Below, in pieces: positions 16,698-25,355 of a DNA stretch of 64,000 nt; position 1 is the first letter of the stretch, and the number at the start of each line of letters is the position of its first letter. The DNA comes from Chloroflexota bacterium. Its GTDB lineage: Bacteria; Chloroflexota; UBA11872; UBA12225. The position numbers and the translations under genes were made by a program. The notes below the pieces were generated by a model, which was not told the origin of the DNA, made no database searches, and saw nothing but the letters and a program-made list of their open reading frames with translations. The DNA lies in the NCBI GenBank assembly GCA_030447525.1, contig JAUJOR010000022.1:1-64000 (forward strand). The letters run 5' to 3'.

Positions 16698-18023
16698 CTA
16701 CTTGATGGCCAGCATGCGGTTGAGGGCGGTGCGTGCCCAGCGAGCCAGCTCCTCGTCCACCTCTATCCTGTTCACCACCTGCCCGGCCACGAGATTGTCC
16801 AGCGCCCAGGCGAGGTAGGCCGGGTGGATGCGGTACATCGTGCTGCAGGGGCAGATGACCGGGTCGAGGCAGAAGATAGTCTTGTCCGGCTGCTCCTTCT
16901 GCAAGCGACTGACCAGGTTGATCTCCGTCCCCACCGCCCACACGCTCCCGGCCGGTGATTCGGTGACCACCTTGATGATGTACTCCGTGGAGCCGTTGCA
17001 GTCCGCCAGGTCGACCACTTCCCGGACGCATTCCGGGTGCACTACCACCTTGACGCCGGGGTGCTGCTCCCGGGCGGCTGTGACCTGCTCAGGCCGGAAG
17101 CGCCCGTGTACCGAGCAGTGACCCTTCCAGAGTACGAAGGTCGACCGCTCCAGGATCTCCGGGGTATTGCCCCCCAGGTCGCGGCCCGGTGCCCAGAGGG
17201 TGGTGTCCTCCAGGGCGTAGCCCATCGCCAGGGCGGTGTTACGCCCCAGGTGCTGGTCGGGAAAGAAGAGGATCTTCTTGCCTCGCTCCAGCGCCCAGGA
17301 GATGACCGCCCGGGCGTTGGAGCTGGTGCAGACGATGCCACCGTTCTTGCCGCAAAAGGCCTTCAGGGCAGCGGCCGAGTTCATGTAAGTCACGGGGACG
17401 ATCCCGTGATCCGGGCCCAGCGTCTCCTGGAGCTGCGCCCAGCAGTCCAGGACGTCGTCCGTGGTGGCCATATCGGCCATGGAGCAGCCGGCCGCCAGGT
17501 TAGGGAGGATCACTTTCTGGTGTGGACCGGAGAGGATGTCTGCGCTCTCGGCCATGAAGTGGACGCCGCAGAAGACGATATACTCGCTCTCCGGGCGCTC
17601 GGCGGCGAGCTGGGAGAGCTTGAAGCTGTCCCCCCGGGCGTCGGCGAACTTGATGATCTCATCGCGCTGGTAGTGGTGGCCGAGCACCATCACGCGACTC
17701 CCCAGGGCTCCCTTGGCGGCGCCGATGCGGGCGTCGAGCTCGGCCGGAGACATGGCGACGTACTCCGGCGGGAGTGGCGTCTGGAGGTGCGTCACCGGCT
17801 GCCCGGCCGCCCGGAGGCGCTCGGTAAACAGGTCTTCGTAGCTGTATTCGTAGTTGCAGACCTCGTCTCCGGCCGGTGTGAGCGCGGTGACGGTTGCCCC
17901 GGCCACCACCCCGTTCCCCGCCGGGGGCGCGCTCCGTTCTACCGGCACAGTGCCGCGGGGCAGCTCGCCCCCCCCCGCCGGCCCGCTCCACTCCTCTATC
18001 AGGACACTCCCGCTGCGCGTCAT
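16698..18023 (-). CDS. nadA: Quinolinate synthase A
   Basis: Condenses iminoaspartate with dihydroxyacetone phosphate to quinolinate in de novo NAD synthesis, using a [4Fe-4S] cluster. The 441-residue product shows the family blocks LGHHYQRDEI, FCGVHFMAESADIL, LAAGCSMAD, HPEC and a C-terminal CPCSTMYRIHP, giving the Cys residues for the cluster. Its N-terminal extension of about 100 residues before the first repeat domain is longer than in E. coli and is typical of the long NadA form. The ATG at 18023, after a GAGAGAGGG site, is preferred to an upstream TTG. nadB and nadC are not in the window. An 18-bp palindrome lies just upstream. Confidence 0.95.
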   Translation of the reverse strand: MTRSGSVLIEEWSGPAGGGELPRGTVPVERSAPPAGNGVVAGATVTALTPAGDEVCNYEYSYEDLFTERLRAAGQPVTHLQTPLPPEYVAMSPAELDARIGAAKGALGSRVMVLGHHYQRDEIIKFADARGDSFKLSQLAAERPESEYIVFCGVHFMAESADILSGPHQKVILPNLAAGCSMADMATTDDVLDCWAQLQETLGPDHGIVPVTYMNSAAALKAFCGKNGGIVCTSSNARAVISWALERGKKILFFPDQHLGRNTALAMGYALEDTTLWAPGRDLGGNTPEILERSTFVLWKGHCSVHGRFRPEQVTAAREQHPGVKVVVHPECVREVVDLADCNGSTEYIIKVVTESPAGSVWAVGTEINLVSRLQKEQPDKTIFCLDPVICPCSTMYRIHPAYLAWALDNLVAGQVVNRIEVDEELARWARTALNRMLAIK

Positions 18024-18059
18024 TCCCCGCCCTCTCTCTTTGCCTCGCCGCGCCAAACA

Positions 18060-18077
18060 TTGTGAAAAGTTTCACAA
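18060..18077. promoter_or_regulatory. Palindromic operator candidate upstream of nadA
   Basis: TTGTGAAAAGTTTCACAA is a perfect 8-bp inverted repeat with a 2-base spacer, 37 bases before the nadA start. On the minus strand ATGCTTAAT (an extended -10-like element, near 18088-18096) precedes it, so the palindrome would overlap the transcription start. This fits a repressor site for an NAD-synthesis regulator, but I do not recognise it as a known NrtR, NiaR or NadQ site. Confidence 0.55.
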
Positions 18078-18404
18078 GCTAGACACTGGATTAAGCATAA
18101 CAGGTTCGGCGCCCAGCGCAAAACGAGCGCGCCGAGTGGCAGGCCTTTTTCATCAGAGCCGCTCCTGGGGCACCGCCCGCGGCGCGGTCATGCCGAGCCC
18201 GGCGAGGCATCCGGGCCGCCGGTCCACGGACAGTGGGACGACTCGCTGATCCCTCGCTGCGCTGGGGATGACCCGGACCCACCGCCTACCCCTGATGAAA
18301 AGGCCCTGGCCGAGTGGGGCGGCTCTGGGGGAGCGCCATCCCTTGCGGTACCATGCCAGGATGGCGTCACGCGAGGCGGGGATGGCGTCGCCAGAGGAGG
18401 GGGC
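18078..18404. other. Intergenic region between nadA and flavin reductase genes
   Basis: The two genes diverge from this 327-base gap. The left end holds the nadA promoter elements. The middle is GC-rich and repeats GGATG- and GATGGCGTC-type words (for example 18361-18390), with no frame that looks coding. A GAGGAGGGGG ribosome site for the next gene is at 18395-18404. Confidence 0.5.
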
Positions 18405-18917
18405 ATGGCCGTCGCAGTGGACACCTTTCGGGCGGTGATGAGCCGGTGGGCGACGGGTATTACGGTGATCACTGCCCGGCACGGCGCCGTCTCACGTGGA
18501 ATGGTTGCCAGCTCCTTCAGCTCCGTCTCCGCCGATCCGCCTACCGTGCTTGTCTGCGCCGACCACCGCACCCGCACCTATCCTTTGATCAAAGAGTCCG
18601 GGGTCTTCGTCGTCAACGTCCTGTCGCAGGAGCAGGAAGAGACCTTTCGCGTCTTTGCCGGCTGGAAAGGGGGACGCGAGGACGATAAGTTCGCCGGCGA
18701 AGAGACGCTCACTGCGGTCACCGGCGTCCCCATCCTCAAGAACTCCCTGGGCTGGATGGAGTGCCGCGTCGTGGCCGCCTACCCGGGGGGTAACACCCAT
18801 ACCATCTTTATCGGCGAGGTGGTGGAGGGATCCCTTGGCGCCGGGGTGGATCACCCGCCCCTGCTCTACTACCACCGCAAGGTGCGGCGCTTCGTAGAGG
18901 AGGACCCGGACGAGTAG
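18405..18917 (+). CDS. Flavin reductase-like protein
   Basis: This 170-residue protein belongs to the split-barrel flavin reductase family (HpaC/NtaB type), which reduces FMN or FAD with NAD(P)H and supplies reduced flavin to a partner monooxygenase. Visible marks are WATGITVITA at residue 15, the SSFSSVSADPP flavin-binding segment, the SGVFVVNVLS strand, and HTIFIGEV with LLYYHRKV near the C-terminus. No monooxygenase partner is adjacent. The gene stands alone between nadA (divergent) and an endonuclease IV gene (convergent). Confidence 0.88.
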   Translation: MAVAVDTFRAVMSRWATGITVITARHGAVSRGMVASSFSSVSADPPTVLVCADHRTRTYPLIKESGVFVVNVLSQEQEETFRVFAGWKGGREDDKFAGEETLTAVTGVPILKNSLGWMECRVVAAYPGGNTHTIFIGEVVEGSLGAGVDHPPLLYYHRKVRRFVEEDPDE

Positions 18918-18927
18918 GGCTCAGCCG

Positions 18928-19920
18928 TCAGGGGAGCGCCGGCCAGGGGCCCGTAGCCGGTGACCCCCCGCCGGTCGGCTGATCCCTGGCCACCGCCACC
19001 GGGCCGCCGGCAGACGAGAGGCGCCGCAAGGTATCCAGGTTGGCCGCATCCGGGCCGCTCCCGTCGTAGCCCGGCACCTCCATGATCCACGGCCAGCGGC
19101 ACCAGGCGGGGTGAGCGAGGAGCCGGGCGAAGCCCGCCTCCCCGATGTACCCCTGGCCGATATTCTCGTGCCGGTCCTTGAGTGACCCCAAAGGGGCCTT
19201 GGAGTCGTTGGCGTGGACGGCGATGATCCGCTCCAGGGGCAGCGTCGCCTCGATCTCCGCCATGGTCGCGTCCAGCCCGGACTCACTTGCCAGGTCGTAG
19301 CCACTCCCCCACAGGTGGGCCGTGTCCAGGGCGATGGCCACCGCCGGATGGCCATCCAGGAGATCGAGGACGGTGGCCAGCTCCCCGAACGTCCGGCCCA
19401 GGGCGCTGCCGGCCCCGGCGCAGGTCTCCAGGGCGATGCGTGGCCGCCCGGCGATGGGCTCTGTCCGCTCCAGGGCCCGCCGCATGGCCAGGGCGCAGCG
19501 ATCCAGGGCCTGCTCCCGTGACTGGATCCCGCCCGCACCGGGGTGCAGAATTACCGCCTGCGCACCCAGCGTCGCCCCCACCACCAGGTGATCGACCAGG
19601 GCCTCGATCGAGCGCTCCCACAAGACGTCGTCCGCAGAGGCGAAGTTCATCAAGTAGATGCCGTGGATGAACAGCGGGGCCAGGTCGAGCTCGGCGCATC
19701 CATCCCTGAACCGCGTGACGTCCTGCGGGTCATGGCTCCCCCTCCGCCAGGCCGAGGGATTCCGGCTCCATATCTGGATCGGGCCCCCACCCTGCCCGGC
19801 AGGCCCACTGCGCCCCAGCCCCATCCGCCGAGCATGAGCCAGCGCCCCTTTCACCCCCCCACTGAGGTGGGCCCCAAAGCGGGGCCCTTCTTTTATCGCC
19901 ATCTGGCTCATTTCGTACAC
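18928..19920 (-). CDS. Endonuclease IV-type AP endonuclease
   Basis: Apurinic/apyrimidinic endonuclease of the xylose-isomerase-like TIM barrel fold, acting in base-excision repair. The 330-residue product shows FGAHLS near the start, PLFIHGIYLMN, VILHPGAG, IALETCAGAG, IALDTAHLWGSG and AVHANDSKAP, which carry the His, Glu and Asp zinc ligands of the Nfo family, then DRHENIGQGYIG. It is a little longer than E. coli Nfo, with a Gly/Pro-rich tail. The start is uncertain among GTG 19920, ATG 19911 and ATG 19902; none has a clear ribosome site, and a TAGATAA box about 4-9 bases upstream could make the message leaderless. Confidence 0.9.
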   Translation of the reverse strand: MYEMSQMAIKEGPRFGAHLSGGVKGALAHARRMGLGRSGPAGQGGGPIQIWSRNPSAWRRGSHDPQDVTRFRDGCAELDLAPLFIHGIYLMNFASADDVLWERSIEALVDHLVVGATLGAQAVILHPGAGGIQSREQALDRCALAMRRALERTEPIAGRPRIALETCAGAGSALGRTFGELATVLDLLDGHPAVAIALDTAHLWGSGYDLASESGLDATMAEIEATLPLERIIAVHANDSKAPLGSLKDRHENIGQGYIGEAGFARLLAHPAWCRWPWIMEVPGYDGSGPDAANLDTLRRLSSAGGPVAVARDQPTGGGSPATGPWPALP

Positions 19921-20128
19921 TGTTTATCTAGCGTCCGGCATTCTTAGCAACGTGCCGCCCCCGGGGGTGGCGCGAGCTGCGCGAGGGCCTGGCAGCTTGG
20001 GGACGTGGCCGGCGCCGGGGCGCCGGGGGACGCGCTCAGCCCCCGATACGGGGCGCTGATGCCCGGCGCTGAGGCCGACGACGGCCAGCCGGACGAGAAT
20101 GGCCGGTGGGACGAGGAGAAGAGGAGCG

Positions 20129-20473
20129 ATGGCGGTAGGGATGCAGGAGCCGTTCCAGCGGGTGGGTCCGGAGCAGGTCAAGGAGCTGATCACCCAGGGG
20201 GCCAAGGTCATCGACGTGCGCGAGCCGAAGGAGCAGGTGCAGGACGGGCGCCTGGCCGACTCCGAGCTAGTGCCATTGAACTCGTTCTTGTCCAGCCCCA
20301 AGCAGTATCTCAACCAGGACAACGTCGTGTTTATCTGCAAGGTGGGCCAGCGCAGCGCCATCGCCTGCGAGATGGCCGCGGCCGTTGGCCTGTCCCAGCT
20401 CTACAACCTGGAGGGTGGCATCGAGGCCTGGAAAAAGCAGGGCCTCCCGGTCGAGTACCCGGCGGCGAAGTAG
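20129..20473 (+). CDS. Rhodanese-like sulfurtransferase domain protein
   Basis: This 114-residue single-domain rhodanese carries the active Cys in VFICKVGQRS near residue 73 and the framing motifs KVIDVREPKE and LEGGIEAWKKQGLPV. Such proteins carry persulfide sulfur for thiolation or redox use. The start at 20129 follows GAGGAGAAGAGGAG; a 10-codon longer frame is less likely. It lies 41 bases ahead of tyrA on the same strand and may share its transcript. The ~200 bases before it hold no recognisable gene. Confidence 0.9.
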   Translation: MAVGMQEPFQRVGPEQVKELITQGAKVIDVREPKEQVQDGRLADSELVPLNSFLSSPKQYLNQDNVVFICKVGQRSAIACEMAAAVGLSQLYNLEGGIEAWKKQGLPVEYPAAK

Positions 20474-20514
20474 GGGAGTCGGCCATCCGGGCACCGGCCT
20501 AGAAGACCGCAGAC

Positions 20515-21417
20515 GTGGGACTTCGCGTCGCCATCCTCGGCTTAGGACTCATCGGCGGCTCGGCCGGGCTGGCCTGGCGGGCCGCCGGACATACCGTGGT
20601 GGGGTACGCCCGGCGACCCGCGACGGGCCGGCGCGCCCTGGAGATGGGGGCCGCCGACGAGGCCGTGGCAACCCTGGCCCAGGCCACGGACGCGGACGTG
20701 GTCGTCCTGGCCCTGCCGGTGCTGGCCATCCGTCAGCTGATGCGTGACCTCAGCCCGCTCCTGCGCCCCGGCACGGTGGTCACCGACGTGGCCAGCACCA
20801 AGCGCCACGTAGAGCGCTGGGCGCGCCAGCTCCTCCCACCGCACGCCCCCTTCGTCGGTGGCCATCCCATGGCCGGCAAGGAGACGGCCGGGATCGAGCA
20901 TGCCGACGGAAGCTTGTTTCGGGGACGCACCTGGTGCATCGTCCCCCCGGAAGGGGCCGACGCGGCGGCCGTCGAGCGGGTGACGCGCCTCGCCCGGGAG
21001 GCCGGGGCGCGCCCGCTGCAGATCGGCGCCGCCGACCACGACCGGGCCGTGGCCGTCACCAGCCACCTCTCCTTCATGACCTCGGTGACTCTGTGCCAGG
21101 CCGTCGTCGCCCGGGAAGACTTCCGCCGGGTGGCCCCCGTTGCCGGCACCGGGCTGCGGGATACCACCCGCCTGGCCAGCGGCGACCCCCTGATGCACCG
21201 GGACATCTGCCTTACCAACCGTGACTTCCTGGTCCACGAGCTGGAGACCTTCGGCGCCCGCGTGGCGGAGGTCACCGACCTGATCCGGCGCCTCCCTGAC
21301 CCGGAGGCCGCCCCCGGCGACCCCGCGGTCGACCGCCTGGAGCGCCTCTTCGCCGAGCTGAAGACGGCGCGGGACGCCTGGCTGGAGGGGCGCCTCCTAG
21401 AGCAGCGACCGGAGTAG
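20515..21417 (+). CDS. tyrA: Prephenate dehydrogenase
   Basis: Oxidatively decarboxylates prephenate to 4-hydroxyphenylpyruvate in tyrosine synthesis (the arogenate form cannot be excluded). The 300-residue product has an N-terminal Rossmann fold with VAILGLGLIGGSAG, the VVTDVASTKRHV segment, the active-site HPMAGKE with SLFRGRTWCIVP, and AADHDRAVAVTSHL, all usual for TyrA. The C-terminal helical domain follows; there is no ACT domain. The start is GTG. The thrS T-box leader begins right after the stop. Confidence 0.93.
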   Translation: MGLRVAILGLGLIGGSAGLAWRAAGHTVVGYARRPATGRRALEMGAADEAVATLAQATDADVVVLALPVLAIRQLMRDLSPLLRPGTVVTDVASTKRHVERWARQLLPPHAPFVGGHPMAGKETAGIEHADGSLFRGRTWCIVPPEGADAAAVERVTRLAREAGARPLQIGAADHDRAVAVTSHLSFMTSVTLCQAVVAREDFRRVAPVAGTGLRDTTRLASGDPLMHRDICLTNRDFLVHELETFGARVAEVTDLIRRLPDPEAAPGDPAVDRLERLFAELKTARDAWLEGRLLEQRPE

Positions 21418-21426
21418 AACCTCTCC

Positions 21427-21435
21427 TGCTATACT
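21427..21435 (+). promoter_or_regulatory. Promoter -10 for the thrS T-box transcript
   Basis: TGCTATACT is an extended -10 beginning 10 bases after the tyrA stop and just before the T-box stem I region. No clear -35 was seen. Confidence 0.55.
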
Positions 21436-21439
21436 GGCC

Positions 21440-21772
21440 ACAAGCGAGATCAAGCAACGGCGTCGACGGGGACGAGTACTCGGGAAGGCACCGAGACAGA
21501 GATGGTCGGTCAGCGGCTGAAAGCTGGCCACAGGCGTGCCACCGGGGAATACCACCCTTGAGCCGGTCCGCGAAACTCCGGGAGTAGCGGGTTCCCGCTG
21601 GCCACGGTTAGAGGGCTATCGAGTGCAGCCGCCGCGCCGCGGGGCATCCGGGGTCTATGGCCCCGGGGAGACCGGCGACCGGGGCCGGCTGAACTTGGGT
21701 GGAACCGCGCGAAGCCGGCGTCCCTGGCGCCTTTGGCCTCGCGTCCCAAGAAGTGGGACGCGAGGCATTTTT
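21440..21772 (+). ncRNA. T-box leader (threonine) upstream of thrS
   Basis: A tRNA-sensing leader that lets transcription into thrS continue when uncharged tRNA-Thr binds. The T-box sequence itself is present: GAACTTGGGTGGAACCGCG at 21691-21709 fits the conserved AAnnnGGGTGGnACCGCG. The stem I region spans about 21445-21600; GGGGAATACCACCC (near 21544-21557) offers an ACC threonine codon as specifier. A perfect terminator follows at 21736-21772. An AGTA-type element (ACGAGTACTCGG near 21472) fits the loop E region. The specifier choice is inferred from the downstream gene. Confidence 0.9.
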
Positions 21773-21775
21773 GTG
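21736..21775 (+). terminator. T-box terminator hairpin
   Basis: GCCTCGCGTCCC (21736-21747) pairs perfectly with GGGACGCGAGGC (21755-21766) over a 7-base loop, followed by ATTTTTG. This is the regulated terminator of the thrS leader. Confidence 0.9.
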
Positions 21776-21911
21776 CCCCTCGTGTCCCGCCAAGGTATCC
21801 CGCAGCGGCGCGCCGCTGCGGGTAGCCCCGGCCGGCCGGTGGCCCCTCTGGACATGGGGGCCTCGTCGGTGGGTCGGGGGACAGGTACAGCAGCCACGAG
21901 GAGGCAGAAAG

Positions 21912-23786
21912 ATGGCACAGGTAAGAGCGGTCGGGTCAGTCCAGGAGGGGATGGCCCCGCCGGCTGTAGCCGAGGCGGCGGGGGACGGGCGTGTGCCGGA
22001 CGTAAGGACGATGCGCCACTCGGCGGCCCACGTCATGGCCGAGGCGGTGCAGGAGCTGTTCCCCGACGTCCGGCTGGGTATTGGTCCGGCGATTGAAGAC
22101 GGCTTCTACTACGACTTCGAGCTGCCCCGGCCGCTGACGCCGGATGACCTTACCGAGATCGAGGGGCGCATGCGCCGGCTGGTGCAGGCGGACGTCCCCT
22201 TCCAGCGTCGTGAGCTCGACCGCGACGCGGCCCTGGCCCTCTTCCGCGAGCGCGGTCAGCACTACAAGGTGGAGCTGATCGAAGACCTTACCTCCGGGGG
22301 GGAGCGGAGTGCGAGGGACGAGGCCTCGGACAGCCCCGATGCCCGGGGCATCCAGGGCGGGCGCGTCTCCCTCTACCGGCAGGGGGCCTTCGAAGACCTC
22401 TGCGGCGGGCCACACGTGGGGCGCACGGGGGAGATCGGGCCCTTCAAGCTCCTGCGTAGCGCCGGGGCCTACTGGCGGGGGGACGAGAAGCGCCCGCAGC
22501 TGCAGCGCATCTACGGCACCGCCTGGCCATCCCAGGAAGAACTCGATGCCTACCTCTGGCGCCAGGAGGAGGCCCGCAAGCGCGATCACCGACGCCTGGG
22601 GACGGACCTGGGGCTGTTCCTCTTCAGCGACCAGGTAGGGGCCGGGCTGCCCATCTGGGGAGAGCACGGCGCCTTGCTGCGCTCGATCATCGAGGACTTC
22701 TGGAAGGACGAGCACCGCAAGTCCGGCTACCAGTACGTCTACTCCCCGCAGATCGGCTTGATCGACTTATGGAAGACCTCCGGCCATCTGAGCTTCTACC
22801 GTCAGAACATGTACGCCCCCATCGAGATGGACGAGCAGCAGTTCATGCTCAAGCCGATGAACTGCCCCTTCCACATCCAGGTGTACAAGCGCCGGGTGCG
22901 CTCCTACCGCGAGCTCCCCGTGCGCTACAACGAGCTGGGCACGGTCTACCGCTACGAGCCCGCCGGGACGCTGCACGGTCTCTTGCGCACGCGGGGGTTC
23001 ACGCAGGACGACTCGCACATCTTTTGCCGCCCGGATCAGCTGGACGCGGAGGTGACCGGCGTTCTAGACCTGGCGCTACGCCTCTGGCGCACACTCGGCT
23101 TCCACGAGTACCAGATCGAGCTCGCCGTGCGGGATCCCCATAACCTGGACAAGTACATGGGGGCGGACGAGCGTTGGGCGCAGGCCGAGGCGGTGCTGGA
23201 GCGGGCCCTCCAGAATCACCAGCTCCCCTTCCGGCGGGCCGAGGGCGAGGCGGTGTTCTACGGGCCGAAGATCGACATCCACCTGCTGGACGCCCTGGGG
23301 CGCAAGTGGCAGTGCTCCACGATCCAGGTGGACTTCAACCTCCCGGAGCGCTTCGACCTCAACTACGTGGGCGAAGACGGGGCGCAGCACCGCCCGTTCA
23401 TGGTGCACCGCGCCCTGCTAGGCTCCCTGGAGCGATTCATCGGCGTGCTCATCGAGCACTATGGCGGGGCCTTTCCCACCTGGCTCGCCCCGGTCCAGGG
23501 GATCGTGTTGCCCATTGCCGACCGGCATAACGACTACGCCGCCACGGTGTGCCGGGAGCTGCAAGACGCCGGCCTCAGGGTAGACCTGGACGACCGCTCC
23601 GAGCGGGTCAACGCCAAGATCCGGGATGCCCAGCTGCAGAAGATCCCGTACATGCTGGTCATCGGCGACCGCGAGGCGGAGGCGCGGTCGGCCGCCGTGC
23701 GCCTACGATCGGGAGAGAACCTGGGGGCGCTGCCCCTGGGGGAGATCATCGAGCGCATCACACGAGAGAACCGGGATCGATCCTAG
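21912..23786 (+). CDS. thrS: Threonyl-tRNA synthetase, form without TGS domain
   Basis: Charges tRNA-Thr. The 624-residue product starts at an ATG preceded by GAGGAGGCAG; earlier in-frame starts lie inside the T-box. After a ~35-residue leader it goes straight into the editing domain (HSAAHVM near residue 36, CGGPHVG later), so the N-terminal TGS domain of the E. coli enzyme is absent. The class II core shows LKPMNCPFHI with the zinc Cys, RTRGFTQDDSHIFC and MVHRALLGSLERF with the zinc His residues, and the C-terminal anticodon domain (WLAPVQGIVLP to the end). A short Gly/Ser/Asp-rich insert interrupts the editing domain. Expression should be governed by the T-box leader. Confidence 0.96.
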   Translation: MAQVRAVGSVQEGMAPPAVAEAAGDGRVPDVRTMRHSAAHVMAEAVQELFPDVRLGIGPAIEDGFYYDFELPRPLTPDDLTEIEGRMRRLVQADVPFQRRELDRDAALALFRERGQHYKVELIEDLTSGGERSARDEASDSPDARGIQGGRVSLYRQGAFEDLCGGPHVGRTGEIGPFKLLRSAGAYWRGDEKRPQLQRIYGTAWPSQEELDAYLWRQEEARKRDHRRLGTDLGLFLFSDQVGAGLPIWGEHGALLRSIIEDFWKDEHRKSGYQYVYSPQIGLIDLWKTSGHLSFYRQNMYAPIEMDEQQFMLKPMNCPFHIQVYKRRVRSYRELPVRYNELGTVYRYEPAGTLHGLLRTRGFTQDDSHIFCRPDQLDAEVTGVLDLALRLWRTLGFHEYQIELAVRDPHNLDKYMGADERWAQAEAVLERALQNHQLPFRRAEGEAVFYGPKIDIHLLDALGRKWQCSTIQVDFNLPERFDLNYVGEDGAQHRPFMVHRALLGSLERFIGVLIEHYGGAFPTWLAPVQGIVLPIADRHNDYAATVCRELQDAGLRVDLDDRSERVNAKIRDAQLQKIPYMLVIGDREAEARSAAVRLRSGENLGALPLGEIIERITRENRDRS

Positions 23787-23892
23787 CGCTGCTGGCCCCC
23801 TGGCGGGACAGGGGCCGCGCCCGCTGAACGGGTGTATCCTTGCACCGTGTGGCAAGCGCGAGTGACGACGGCGAGATGCGGAGGAGGCGAGC

Positions 23893-25299
23893 ATGGCAGG
23901 GGCAGGCTGTTTGCTAACGCGCCGCGGGTTGGGGCGTATGTCGGCGGCACTGGCGTCGTCCGCTGCCCTCGCGGCCTGCGCCGGGCCAGGCGCGGGGGCC
24001 ACGCCCGGCGGGGAGGGCAACCGCGGGGCGGCGCTCAAAGGTGAGATCAAGCTGTCCGTATGGGGCGCCCTCTACGAGGACGAGCTCTACACCGCCAATT
24101 ACATCCCGGAGTTTCAGCGCCAGTACCCCGAGGTGAAGGTGGAGTTCATCCGTCCGGCGGGGAACTACCGCGAGTTCCTGGAGGTGTCCCATGCCGGAGG
24201 CGTTGCCCCGGACGTGATGCGCCAGGGCGCGACCGAGGCCGGGCACTACGTGCGCAACAACATGAACGTCCCGCTGGACGACTATCTAAAGCGAGACAAG
24301 CTCAACCGGGAGGACTTCTATCCCCATCACTGGCCCCACCTGACGTACAACGGGAAGACTTACGGCGTCCCGCAGGACACGAACTTACAAGGGGCGTACG
24401 TCAACCGGGCGCTGTTCGCGGAAGCAGGGCTCAAGCAGCCGGACGAGAGCTACTCCTTCGAGCAGCTGGTGCAGGACGCACGGCGGTTGACGAAGCGGAA
24501 CGCTGCCGGCACGCAGCAGTACGCCCTGGCGGTGGGCTACGGCATTGGGATGTTCTACCCCCTCGTCTTCGCCCAGGGGGGCACGGTGTGGAAGGACGCC
24601 GAAAAGCGGGAGATCCAGCTGGCGAGCGAGCCGTTCCTCAAGGCGGCGGAGTTCTACAAGCGCAGCCTGGTGGAGCCGGGCTACATCCCCCGCCCGGAGA
24701 CCGTCACCGAGCGGGGCGGGGTGGTGAAGATGTTCTACAACGGAGAGGCGGCCATCCTCTTCGACGGGACGCACCGGGCCCCCTTTACGCTGAAGGAGGC
24801 GCCGGACGTGGATTGGGTGGCCGTGCCTTTTCTGGGGTTCGGCGGGACGAAGAAGACGACCGCCGGCTTTCCCTATTGGGCCGTGTGGTCCCAGAGCAAG
24901 CTGCCTGACGTCGCCTTCCGCATGCTCTATCACATGCAGAGCGGCGAAGGCCCGATCAAGTACTGGCAGCTCCTGTGGGTGGCGCCCCCGGCGAACCGCT
25001 CGGCGGTCAAGAGCCCGGCCTTCAAGCAGGTGCCGGGCATGCCCGGCCACATCCCCGCCCTGAAGGACGAGCGGGAGTGGCAGGACAAGTGCGCCTGGAC
25101 GGCGTGGTGCCTCGACCGCTCAGAGAAGCCCGGCGGGGTGATCGAGACGGAGCACATCTCCAGGTGGGGCCCGATCATCGGCACCGAGACGGGCGCTCGG
25201 GTGGCCCGCATCTTCGCCCAGACTGACACCGTCCAGGCCAAGCCGGCCCTGGAAGAGGCGGTCGCGGCGATCAACGGCTACATCAAGCAGAACACTTAG
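23893..25299 (+). CDS. Extracellular solute-binding protein, family 1 (sugar ABC type)
   Basis: This 468-residue lipoprotein would capture a carbohydrate outside the cell for an ABC importer. The N-terminus has a twin-arginine-like TRRGLGR, an Ala-rich hydrophobic stretch and a lipobox-like LAAC with Cys near residue 29. The mature part begins with IKLSVWGALYEDE and has the usual family features: FQRQYPEVKVEFI, APDVMRQG, a middle YGVPQDTNLQGAYVN and FYNGEAAILFDG. Permease and ATPase genes are not adjacent; the next gene is a second, convergent binding protein. A GAGGAGGCG site precedes the start. Confidence 0.9.
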   Translation: MAGAGCLLTRRGLGRMSAALASSAALAACAGPGAGATPGGEGNRGAALKGEIKLSVWGALYEDELYTANYIPEFQRQYPEVKVEFIRPAGNYREFLEVSHAGGVAPDVMRQGATEAGHYVRNNMNVPLDDYLKRDKLNREDFYPHHWPHLTYNGKTYGVPQDTNLQGAYVNRALFAEAGLKQPDESYSFEQLVQDARRLTKRNAAGTQQYALAVGYGIGMFYPLVFAQGGTVWKDAEKREIQLASEPFLKAAEFYKRSLVEPGYIPRPETVTERGGVVKMFYNGEAAILFDGTHRAPFTLKEAPDVDWVAVPFLGFGGTKKTTAGFPYWAVWSQSKLPDVAFRMLYHMQSGEGPIKYWQLLWVAPPANRSAVKSPAFKQVPGMPGHIPALKDEREWQDKCAWTAWCLDRSEKPGGVIETEHISRWGPIIGTETGARVARIFAQTDTVQAKPALEEAVAAINGYIKQNT

Positions 25300-25313
25300 G
25301 GGAGCGGCGGCTG

Positions 25314-25345
25314 CAGGCTTGTGACCTGCCAGGCTTGTGACCTGC
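25314..25345. repeat. Two tandem 16-bp units between convergent binding-protein genes
   Basis: CAGGCTTGTGACCTGC occurs twice in tandem (25314-25329 and 25330-25345) in the 56-base gap between the convergent solute-binding protein genes. No terminator hairpin was recognised there. Confidence 0.8.
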
Positions 25346-25355
25346 GGCCTGGCCC

